A stretch of DNA of 11,278 nucleotides from assembly GCA_014763905.1 (NCBI GenBank), contig JACXUN010000022.1:1-11278 (forward strand). Direction: 5' to 3'. The stretch is from Campylobacterales bacterium (lineage in GTDB: Bacteria > Campylobacterota > Campylobacteria > Campylobacterales > Sulfurovaceae). A program made the translations under genes and the position numbers. The number at the start of each line of letters is the position of its first letter. The first letter of the stretch is position 1. The notes under the pieces were generated by a model. It was not told the DNA's origin and ran no database searches. It saw only the letters and a program-made list of their open reading frames with translations. Shown piece by piece: positions 1 through 4,798 of this stretch.

Positions 1-2
1 TG

Positions 3-65
3 AGTGCAATGGAATTAAGGAATATTAACGGTTATTTAGATGATTTGTGTAGTGATAAATTTTGA
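3..65 (+). CDS. Possible 3' end of an unidentified gene (partial, cut by window edge)
   Basis: Reading from base 3, the plus strand is open for 20 codons up to a TGA at 63-65. The encoded tail begins SAMELRNING and ends in a charged DDLCSDKF. The two other plus frames are closed early (TGA at base 1, TAA near 26-28). A short open tail at a window edge can arise by chance, so this is weak evidence. If real, the gene converges with the minus-strand PAP2 gene, and the hairpin at 112-129 lies between them. No family is recognisable from so few residues. Confidence 0.3.
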   Translation, partial: SAMELRNINGYLDDLCSDKF

Positions 66-111
66 TTAATCTAACTGCTTTCACCCATCCTCAGGTGGAA
101 TCTTATACATA

Positions 112-129
112 GCATCTCATAAGAGATGC
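112..129. terminator. Short perfect hairpin between convergent ends (possible terminator)
   Basis: GCATCTC at 112-118 pairs perfectly with GAGATGC at 123-129 around a 4-nt loop (ATAA). It lies about 20 nt past the stop codon of the minus-strand PAP2 gene. A second, weaker hairpin (TTTCACC/GGTGGAA with one G-T pair) lies at about 80-101. Neither is followed by a clear T-run in the direction of transcription, so an intrinsic terminator is only a guess from position and symmetry. Confidence 0.35.
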
Positions 130-147
130 CACAAAAAAATCCAAAAA

Positions 148-789
148 TCAATTTAGCTTTATCTCCCCATACATCACCCGATAAAGCCAATACGCCGTCC
201 AATACATCACAAACAACGAGAAGATCACATCGCTGAGAAAGTGACCTCCCTGCATGATGCGAACCAGTCCGATCAATCCGCCATAAGTAATCGCTCCCCA
301 AAAAAGCCATCGTCTTCGGAATAGAAACCATAAGGCGATAAACATAAAACCAAACGAAGCGTGTCCGCAGCTGAAGGAGCAGTTTTTATCGCATTGGTTG
401 GTTGGGATGAGGGGTGGAGTGAAAGCTTTGTCTCCGCCAAAGACGACGGTTTGGTGGGGTCTGGCTCTACCCCAGTGGTCTTTAAATACGGCATTGACCA
501 GTATCGCAGAACCGATGATACCGACTAGAAGGAAGTAGGCTGGGTTTTTCTTATTGGCATACTTGAACTCTTTTTTGCTGAAATACTGATATCCGATAGC
601 TACCAGCAATCCGATGATCAAAATCGGGGTCATGAGATTGACATGATAGTAAACCGCTTGGATAATGGGATTGTCGGCAAATATAAACCGGTGACCGTCC
701 CAGAAAAGGGAGGTCGCTGCGATATCGATCTGAGGAAAGGTTAAAAAAACAGCCGCAAAAATGAGAAACAGTATCAGTGAAATATACAT
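148..789 (-). CDS. PAP2-family membrane phosphatase (possible lipid A phosphatase, LpxE-like)
   Basis: This 213-aa integral membrane protein carries the three PAP2 (type 2 phosphatidic acid phosphatase) signature motifs. Motif 1 is K103-x6-R110-P111 (KDHWGRARP). Motif 2 is the catalytic S140-C-G-H143. Motif 3 is R177-x5-H183-x3-D187. H143 and H183 are the expected acid-base and nucleophile residues. Hydrophobic segments lie near residues 2-20, 52-68, 85-103, 147-157, 160-176 and 186-203, giving the usual six helices with the active site at the periplasmic face. The likely role is removing phosphate from a membrane lipid (lipid A, undecaprenyl-PP or phosphatidylglycerophosphate); the substrate is not decidable from sequence. 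Three cysteines (133, 137, 141) cluster by motif 2, and the usual PSGH is SCGH. The ATG at 789 lies 3 nt after the pilT stop, and its Shine-Dalgarno (AGGTAG) overlaps the last pilT codons, so the two genes are co-transcribed and probably translationally coupled. Confidence 0.9.
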   Translation of the reverse strand: MYISLILFLIFAAVFLTFPQIDIAATSLFWDGHRFIFADNPIIQAVYYHVNLMTPILIIGLLVAIGYQYFSKKEFKYANKKNPAYFLLVGIIGSAILVNAVFKDHWGRARPHQTVVFGGDKAFTPPLIPTNQCDKNCSFSCGHASFGFMFIALWFLFRRRWLFWGAITYGGLIGLVRIMQGGHFLSDVIFSLFVMYWTAYWLYRVMYGEIKLN

Positions 790-792
790 AAT

Positions 793-1857
793 CTACCTAA
801 TGTTGAGCGTTGATTTGAGTTCATCCGGCTTGTTGGCGTATTGGATCGCGGTCTCTTTTTCGATGACACCGCTTTTGACCAGCCGTTGGAGTACTTGGGT
901 TTGCGTCTGCATTCCGGTGGCTCCTTGACCCAGTTGCATTTGAGAGTATATCTGATGAACCTTATCTTCACGAATGAGGTTGGCGATGGCGTGGTTACTG
1001 ATCAAGATTTCCGGTACGGCGACCCGTCCGCCTTCCTTTTTGGGCAAAAGCATTTGGGAGATGACCGCCACAAGGGAGGTTGAGATCATGGCTCTAATCT
1101 GCCCCTGTTCATTTCCGTCAAAGACATCGATAATCCGGTTGATGGTTCCCGGTGCCGAATTGGTATGAAGTGTCGCAAAAACAAGGTGACCCGTCTCGGC
1201 TGCGGTGAGAGCCGCTTCGATGGTCTCTTTGTCCCGCATCTCCCCGATGAGAATGATGTCCGGGTCTTGCCGCATGGCGTATTTGAGCGATCGGGCGAAA
1301 CTTTTGGTATCGGTACCGAGTTCCCGATGAGAGAAGACCGATCTTTTGTTTTCATGGATAAACTCGACGGGATCTTCTATGGTAATGACATGTTTGTGTT
1401 CCGTTAAATTAATCTCATTGAGCAGTGCGGCAAGGGTGGTTGATTTACCCGATCCGGTCGGTCCGGTGACGAGGATGAGACCCTTTTCGCGTTTGACCAG
1501 TGCTTTGTATATCTTCGGTGCATTGAGATCATCCAGAGAGGGAATCTCAGTTGGAATAATCCTAAAAGCCGCGGCGACATGCCCCAAGGTCTTATAGTAG
1601 TTGGCTCGAAACCGTCCGATTCCCGGCAACATCAGGGAGAAGTCGAGTTCGAGTTGCTCTTCAAATGCTTTTTTCTGCTTTTCGGTGAGGAGTGCATAAG
1701 TCATCTCCTCGATATCTTTACCGGTTAACACAGGGAGATTGACCGGTTTGAGGGTTCCGTCTATTCGGATTTGCGGTTCGGATCGGCTGACGAGGTGGAG
1801 GTCAGAAGCCCCGTGCGAGACGACGCTTTTGAGTAGTTTTCGGATATCGATGGGCAT
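793..1857 (-). CDS. pilT: Type IV pilus retraction ATPase PilT (twitching motility)
   Basis: This 354-aa cytoplasmic hexameric ATPase powers pilus disassembly. The N-terminal PAS-like domain (about 1-100) contains the GASDLHL signature (16-22). The RecA-like domain has Walker A GPTGSGKS (132-139), an Asp box ITIEDPVEF (158-166), Walker B IILIGEMRD (201-209) and a His box HLVFATLHTNSAPGTINRI (224-242). The AIANLIRE segment (290-297) closely matches the AIRNLIRE motif typical of PilT rather than PilB/PilU. The length is normal for PilT and all catalytic residues are intact. The start is supported by AAGGAC about 9 nt upstream. It is the middle gene of a minus-strand run gatC-pilT-PAP2, with a 64-nt AT-rich gap from gatC that could hold its own promoter. 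No other pilus genes are in the window. Confidence 0.95.
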   Translation of the reverse strand: MPIDIRKLLKSVVSHGASDLHLVSRSEPQIRIDGTLKPVNLPVLTGKDIEEMTYALLTEKQKKAFEEQLELDFSLMLPGIGRFRANYYKTLGHVAAAFRIIPTEIPSLDDLNAPKIYKALVKREKGLILVTGPTGSGKSTTLAALLNEINLTEHKHVITIEDPVEFIHENKRSVFSHRELGTDTKSFARSLKYAMRQDPDIILIGEMRDKETIEAALTAAETGHLVFATLHTNSAPGTINRIIDVFDGNEQGQIRAMISTSLVAVISQMLLPKKEGGRVAVPEILISNHAIANLIREDKVHQIYSQMQLGQGATGMQTQTQVLQRLVKSGVIEKETAIQYANKPDELKSTLNIR

Positions 1858-1921
1858 ATTAAAATAGTCCTTATAAAATATATTGAAGTTTATAAGTTTA
1901 TTTTAACATTAAAGTATTAAA

Positions 1922-2212
1922 TTACTCTATAATCTTAGGAACAATAAAGAAATCATCCTCGGTATGAGGAGCATGGTTGAAGATATGGCGGGCGATTTCA
2001 GGATTTCGGTGTGGGATATCTTCACGCATCGGGGTTCCGCCGGCTAATGTCGAGAAGGCAGCATCCAGCCCCGAGGTATTCAGCTCTTTTAGGTTTTCAA
2101 CATATTCTAAAATCTCGGTCAATTGGCTGGCTAGTTCCTCTTTTTTACTCTCATCGATGGTTAGCATCGACAATTTTTCGAGATTTTTTAATACTTTGTT
2201 ATCAATAGTCAC
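1922..2212 (-). CDS. gatC: Asp-tRNA(Asn)/Glu-tRNA(Gln) amidotransferase subunit C
   Basis: GatC is the small stabilising subunit of the GatCAB complex, which amidates Glu-tRNA(Gln) and Asp-tRNA(Asn); Campylobacterota such as Helicobacter depend on this route. Visible family features are the N-terminal LEKLSMLTID helix, the central ILEYVENLKELNTSGLD segment and the TPMREDIP motif followed by a conserved acidic/hydrophobic tail. The GTG at 2212 is chosen as start (96 aa, beginning V/M-TIDNKVL) because AAAGG lies 7 nt upstream and the family normally starts at this point. An ATG at 2233 would add seven residues (MKNKGYS) but has no Shine-Dalgarno. A minus-strand TATAAT lies at 2255-2250. gatA and gatB are not adjacent, which is common in this group. 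Confidence 0.9.
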   Translation of the reverse strand: MTIDNKVLKNLEKLSMLTIDESKKEELASQLTEILEYVENLKELNTSGLDAAFSTLAGGTPMREDIPHRNPEIARHIFNHAPHTEDDFFIVPKIIE

Positions 2213-2249
2213 ACTATAGCCTTTATTTTTCATGATTTTAGGTGTTGAA

Positions 2250-2255
2250 ATTATA
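2250..2255 (-). promoter_or_regulatory. -10 box of the gatC promoter
   Basis: Read on the minus strand, these bases are a perfect TATAAT. They lie 38 nt upstream of the chosen GTG start of gatC, giving a leader of about 30 nt. No convincing -35 is visible at 17 nt, which is normal for sigma-70 promoters of Campylobacterota. The ATG at 2233 would have a very short leader with no ribosome binding site, which supports the downstream start. Confidence 0.4.
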
Positions 2256-2281
2256 TATTAAAAGAGTTTAAGATACTATAT

Positions 2282-2303
2282 ACCTGAGTTCGACGACTCA
2301 GGT
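2282..2303. repeat. Palindromic repeat, ACCTGAGTTCGA family, copy 1
   Basis: ACCTGAGT (2282-2289) and ACTCAGGT (2296-2303) form a perfect 8-bp stem around TCGACG. The left 14 bases (ACCTGAGTTCGACG) recur as an exact reverse complement at 2701-2714, on the other side of the FTR-like gene. The core ACCTGAGTTCGA also recurs at 11232-11243. This copy sits 34 nt before the FTR-like start codon. It could be a dispersed repeat, a protein-binding site or a leader hairpin. Confidence 0.7.
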
Positions 2304-2337
2304 TATATGGTCAAATAAGATAAAAGGAGTCCGAATT

Positions 2338-2682
2338 ATGCTACAGCAATTAGACATGAGTTCAGCTGAATTTTTACATGAGTTAGAGAAGACCCGGACA
2401 TTTACAGACAAAGTGTGTCAGCAGTTTGGATGGGAATACCGTCCGATGCATGATATAGTAGAAGGAGTTCAACTGGGACTGGCACGACATAAACTTCTAT
2501 ATGGAAAACGTTTCTGCCCATGTTATATGGTAGAGCCAGATGAGAACAAACCGGGGAAATATAAAAGTGTCGATGATCGAATCTGCCCATGTCCGCAAGC
2601 AATCAATGACGAAGTACCCAATGAAGGGAAGTGTCACTGCGGTATTTTCTGTACGCCGGAGTTTGTGAAAGCCCACAGTTAA
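2338..2682 (+). CDS. Ferredoxin:thioredoxin reductase catalytic-subunit-like protein (stand-alone)
   Basis: This 114-aa [4Fe-4S] protein shows the FTR catalytic signature: C60-P-C62, C83-P-C85, C99-H-C101. By analogy with plant and cyanobacterial FTR, Cys60, 83, 85 and 99 would bind the cluster, and Cys62 with Cys101 would form the redox-active disulfide that reduces thioredoxin with electrons from ferredoxin. The spacings are CPC-x20-CPC-x13-CHC, longer than the CPC-x16-CPC-x8-CHC I recall for the chloroplast type. An additional C105 follows in the CGIFC context, and there is one further Cys at 27. No variable (alpha) subunit, ferredoxin or thioredoxin gene is next to it, as in other non-photosynthetic stand-alone forms. 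The start is firm: AAAAGGAG at 2322-2329 lies 8 nt before the ATG. It stands alone between two copies of a palindromic repeat. The rhodanese downstream has its own promoter but hints at a shared thiol/sulfur role. Confidence 0.88.
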   Translation: MLQQLDMSSAEFLHELEKTRTFTDKVCQQFGWEYRPMHDIVEGVQLGLARHKLLYGKRFCPCYMVEPDENKPGKYKSVDDRICPCPQAINDEVPNEGKCHCGIFCTPEFVKAHS

Positions 2683-2700
2683 TCTTGCTGAAAGATATCC

Positions 2701-2715
2701 CGTCGAACTCAGGTT
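2701..2715. repeat. Repeat of ACCTGAGTTCGA family, copy 2 (half element, inverted)
   Basis: Bases 2701-2714 (CGTCGAACTCAGGT) are the exact reverse complement of 2282-2295. Unlike copy 1, no second arm is present, so it cannot form its own hairpin. With copy 1 it forms 14-bp inverted ends around a 433-bp block that contains only the FTR-like gene. It lies 18 nt past that gene's stop. Confidence 0.65.
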
Positions 2716-2730
2716 AAGAGCTATCATAAT

Positions 2731-2760
2731 AAGTTTTATGTATAATAAGCCATAAAACTT
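2731..2760 (+). promoter_or_regulatory. Rhodanese promoter: TATAAT inside a perfect palindrome
   Basis: AAGTTTTATG (2731-2740) and CATAAAACTT (2751-2760) are perfect 10-bp inverted arms separated by exactly 10 nt. The spacer begins with TATAAT (2741-2746), a consensus -10 box. Transcription would start around 2753, followed by AAAGGAA (2764-2770) and the rhodanese ATG at 2781. A dimeric regulator bound to these arms would cover the -10 and start site, so this reads as an operator, most simply for repression. The regulator is unknown. A secondary role as an RNA hairpin is unlikely because the left arm precedes the start of transcription. Confidence 0.55.
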
Positions 2761-2780
2761 TACAAAGGAACTGAATAATA

Positions 2781-3128
2781 ATGCATGAATTGTTACAAAA
2801 GCCTCTGATTAATTCTAATGAGTTAGAGGCTCTTCTCAAAGAGAGAGCGGCGGGTAACGTGGACTTTCTTTTGGTAGATGTACGGGAACAGATGGAGTAT
2901 GACAGAGGACATATCAAAGGTGTCGATATGCTCAAACCGACTTCCATGTTCCAATCTTGGGCATCGAATTTTTTAGAGACCTATAAAGACAAAACGGTTA
3001 TCCTGACTTGCCGAACCGATAATCGAAGCGGACAGGTTCAGATGATTTTGAAACACAACGGCATGAAAAATGTCATCAATCACTCCGGCGGGATTGTTTC
3101 GTATCGCGGAGAAGTTGTTCGAGGGTAA
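2781..3128 (+). CDS. Single-domain rhodanese-like sulfurtransferase
   Basis: This 115-aa protein has one rhodanese domain. The CH2A-like segment is VDVREQMEYDRGHIKG (32-47). The active-site loop is C77-R-T-D-N-R82-S, six residues from Cys to Arg, the loop length of true sulfur-transferring rhodaneses (Cdc25-type phosphatases have seven). C77 would carry the persulfide. The C-terminal NHSGGI (100-105) matches the usual glycine-rich end. No signal peptide is visible, so it is probably cytoplasmic, moving sulfane sulfur (thiosulfate, polysulfide or a persulfide donor) to an acceptor. The ribosome binding site AAAGGAA lies 10 nt from the ATG, a slightly long spacing. The gene is monocistronic, with its own palindromic promoter upstream and a REP-like hairpin 13 nt downstream. 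It may serve the same sulfur metabolism as the molybdoenzyme operon, but that link is inference. Confidence 0.92.
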   Translation: MHELLQKPLINSNELEALLKERAAGNVDFLLVDVREQMEYDRGHIKGVDMLKPTSMFQSWASNFLETYKDKTVILTCRTDNRSGQVQMILKHNGMKNVINHSGGIVSYRGEVVRG

Positions 3129-3141
3129 TTGCAATTTACCG

Positions 3142-3206
3142 TTAGGAACCGATGGCTTCAGTCTCGCTCAATGTTTTTTTGCGGGACTAAAGTCTCCGAT
3201 TCCTAA
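3142..3206. repeat. Imperfect 26-bp inverted repeat (REP/MITE-like, may act as terminator)
   Basis: The left arm 3142-3167 (starts TTAGGAACCG, ends GTCTCGC) matches the reverse complement of the right arm 3181-3206 at 20 of 26 positions, around a 13-nt loop that ends in seven T. The inner part, GCGGGACTAAAGTCTC, resembles the GGGACTnnAGTCCC type of extragenic palindrome often mobilised by REP-associated (RAYT) transposases; that resemblance is from memory. It begins 13 nt after the rhodanese stop and could end that transcript. No transposase is nearby. Confidence 0.6.
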
Positions 3207-3270
3207 AAAAGTGCAAATCATCCCAACCTATATTTCTTCCACAATTTTCTCACAAACACCCAAAATACGT

Positions 3271-3276
3271 TATAAT
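3271..3276 (+). promoter_or_regulatory. -10 box of the dapE operon promoter
   Basis: TATAAT is exact. Transcription would start near 3283, ten bases before the 17-bp inverted repeat, so the whole hairpin and the 24-codon ORF would lie at the head of the dapE transcript. The upstream region is AT-rich with no clear -35. Confidence 0.5.
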
Positions 3277-3292
3277 TAGTCTGATTCAATCT

Positions 3293-3333
3293 AAGTAGGT
3301 GACCAATATAAATCACATATTGGTCACCTACTT
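3293..3333 (+). promoter_or_regulatory. Perfect 17-bp hairpin in the dapE leader
   Basis: AAGTAGGTGACCAATAT (3293-3309) and ATATTGGTCACCTACTT (3317-3333) are exact inverted arms with a 7-nt loop (AAATCAC). The stem is far longer than chance allows. It lies between the TATAAT box and the Shine-Dalgarno (AAAGGA, 3340-3345) of the 24-codon ORF. No T-run follows, so it is not a standard intrinsic terminator. It may be an RNA stability or control element at the 5' end of the transcript, or a DNA operator just downstream of the start site. Confidence 0.7.
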
Positions 3334-3351
3334 ATGCAGAAAGGATTAATC

Positions 3352-3426
3352 ATGAAAGCCTTAAATAAAAGGGCTAAAGCCGAAACTTTACAAATATTTG
3401 GTATGGTTGCAACAAATATCTACTAA
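3352..3426 (+). CDS. 24-aa small protein or leader peptide upstream of dapE
   Basis: The ORF begins ATG AAA GCC TTA and ends ATC TAC TAA. Its product is basic at the N-terminus (MKALNKRAKAE) and ends in a less polar stretch (IFGMVATNIY). The Shine-Dalgarno AAAGGA at 3340-3345 is 6 nt from the ATG, as good as any in the window. The stop TAA (3424-3426) overlaps the AAGG (3425-3428) before dapE, and only 5 nt separate it from the dapE ATG, so translation of the two is likely coupled. It contains three separated Lys codons, not the run expected of a classical amino-acid attenuator. No family is recognised. It may be a leader peptide or a functional small protein. Confidence 0.5.
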   Translation: MKALNKRAKAETLQIFGMVATNIY

Positions 3427-3431
3427 GGTTA

Positions 3432-4553
3432 ATGAATTTTATGGAAAAACGATTAGATGTGATAGATCTCTTTTTAAAATTGCTCAGTGCCGAATCGGTT
3501 ACGCCGGATGATGCGGGGCTTTTGAGCTATATCGAAAACTATTTAGCTGATTTTGAAGCAACATGGGTCAATGAAGGGGGAGTGAAAAATCTCTTTTTGA
3601 CCAAACAGTTTTCGAAAGGGAGTCATCTCTGTTTTGCCGGGCATGTGGATGTGGTACCGGCAGGAAAAGGATGGGAGACCAATCCCTTTGTGCCGATGAT
3701 TGATGAAGGCTATATCTATGCCCGCGGGACTCAAGATATGAAAAGCGGCGTAGCCGCCTTTGTGCAGGCAGTACGAGATATGGAGCAGCCCAAAGGACGG
3801 ATTTCCTTATTGCTGACTTCGGATGAAGAGGGTGACGGAACCTATGGGACACAGATCGTATTGAAACATCTGGAGCAGATCAATCTCTTGCCGGACTACT
3901 GCATTATCGCCGAACCGACCTGCGAAGAGCGGTTCGGTGATACGATCAAAATCGGACGGCGGGGATCGATCAACGGATACCTGACGCTCAAAGGAAAACA
4001 GGGACACGCCGCCTATCCCGAAAAGGCGATCAATCCGATACATGATATTGCGTCAATTTTGGGTTATATCGCCGGACACAATCTGGATGAGGGTGATGCG
4101 GATTTTGCTCCAAGCAAGATGGTCATTACCGATATCCGTGCCGGTATGGAGGTGACCAATGTCACCCCGCATGAGCTACGTATGATGTTCAATGTCCGAA
4201 ACTCAACCAAAACGACTAAAGAGAGTGTGGAAGCCTATATCGCAAAAGTCTTTGAGGGGCTTGATTATGAGTTACTTTTGCAGCAGGGTTCTTTCCCCTT
4301 TGTGACCAATCATAACTCACAAATCGTCAATCAATTGCGTGATGCGATCAGAGAGGTAACGGGGGTTGAGACCAAGCTTTCTACGGCGGGAGGAACCAGT
4401 GACGGGCGGCATATTGCCCCGTATGGTATCGAGGTAGTTGAGTTTGGTGTCATCAATGATCGAATCCACGCGATAAATGAACGCACTTCTATCCAAGAAG
4501 TAGAAAATCTTTATAAAATATTTGTTAAGATACTAGAAAGGTTCGATTATTGA
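3432..4553 (+). CDS. dapE: Succinyl-diaminopimelate desuccinylase
   Basis: This 373-aa cytoplasmic M20-family di-zinc hydrolase cleaves N-succinyl-LL-diaminopimelate to LL-DAP and succinate, supplying lysine and peptidoglycan precursors. Metal and catalytic residues are all present: H71 in AGHVDVVP, D102 in RGTQDMKSG, the SDEEGDG pair E132 (general base) and E133 (ligand), E161 in AEPT, and H347 in HAINE. The dimerisation/lid domain spans about 175-290 and includes the GRRGSINGYLTLKGKQGHAAYP segment. The STAGGTSDGRH motif (317-327) is typical of DapE rather than ArgE. The length is normal. ATG 3432 has AAGG only 3 nt away; ATG 3441 is an alternative start with a worse spacing. It is the first large gene of an apparent operon: small ORF, dapE, coiled-coil protein, histidine kinase. 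Confidence 0.95.
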   Translation: MNFMEKRLDVIDLFLKLLSAESVTPDDAGLLSYIENYLADFEATWVNEGGVKNLFLTKQFSKGSHLCFAGHVDVVPAGKGWETNPFVPMIDEGYIYARGTQDMKSGVAAFVQAVRDMEQPKGRISLLLTSDEEGDGTYGTQIVLKHLEQINLLPDYCIIAEPTCEERFGDTIKIGRRGSINGYLTLKGKQGHAAYPEKAINPIHDIASILGYIAGHNLDEGDADFAPSKMVITDIRAGMEVTNVTPHELRMMFNVRNSTKTTKESVEAYIAKVFEGLDYELLLQQGSFPFVTNHNSQIVNQLRDAIREVTGVETKLSTAGGTSDGRHIAPYGIEVVEFGVINDRIHAINERTSIQEVENLYKIFVKILERFDY

Positions 4554-4580
4554 TACAATAAGCGAAGGAAAGGATTTATA

Positions 4581-4796
4581 ATGATTGACAATGAAATACA
4601 ACCGAAATTCGATTTAGAGAAAACCAAAGCGGAAATTGATAATTTATTGGCTGCTTATCGTACGAAGAAAGAAGATTTAGAGTGGGCAGATGATGAGTGG
4701 CAGATCGGGGAGATTCAAGAGGAGCTTGATATCTATGCTCATAAAATCAGAACCCTCAAGGCAAAAGTACGAGAATATGAGCATGAGCAGTCATAA
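4581..4796 (+). CDS. Small acidic coiled-coil protein, function unknown
   Basis: This 71-residue protein is rich in Glu, Asp and Lys. From about residue 10 to the end it reads as one long amphipathic helix with heptad-like spacing (for example LEKTKAEIDNLLAAY, then IGEIQEELDIYAHKIRTLKAKV), interrupted around 34-42 by a WADDEWQIG stretch. No signal peptide, cysteine or known domain is visible. AAAGGA (4569-4574) is 6 nt before the ATG. It lies 27 nt after dapE and only 2 nt before the histidine kinase, so it may partner the kinase, but this rests on position alone. Confidence 0.75.
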   Translation: MIDNEIQPKFDLEKTKAEIDNLLAAYRTKKEDLEWADDEWQIGEIQEELDIYAHKIRTLKAKVREYEHEQS

Positions 4797-4798
4797 CT

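Noticed and set aside
71..331. 86-codon minus-strand ORF overlapping the end of the PAP2 gene
   Set aside because: It is out of frame with an intact PAP2 gene, crosses its stop and the hairpin, and has no recognisable domain or ribosome binding site.
2282..2714. Insertion sequence
   Set aside because: No transposase is encoded between the inverted repeats and no convincing target duplication is seen; TTAAGA on both sides is short and not adjacent on the left.
3070..3279. 69-codon plus-strand ORF overlapping the end of the rhodanese
   Set aside because: It lies in another frame of the rhodanese, then runs through the REP-like hairpin and the promoter region. It has no ribosome binding site and low-complexity coding character.
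3293..3333. Intrinsic terminator for the rhodanese transcript
   Set aside because: The hairpin has no T-run, a TATAAT box lies just upstream, and a Shine-Dalgarno follows 6 nt after it. A leader or operator role fits better.
3352..3426. Lysine attenuator leader peptide
   Set aside because: Only three separated Lys codons are present, and no terminator/antiterminator pair is visible between the ORF and dapE (5 nt gap).
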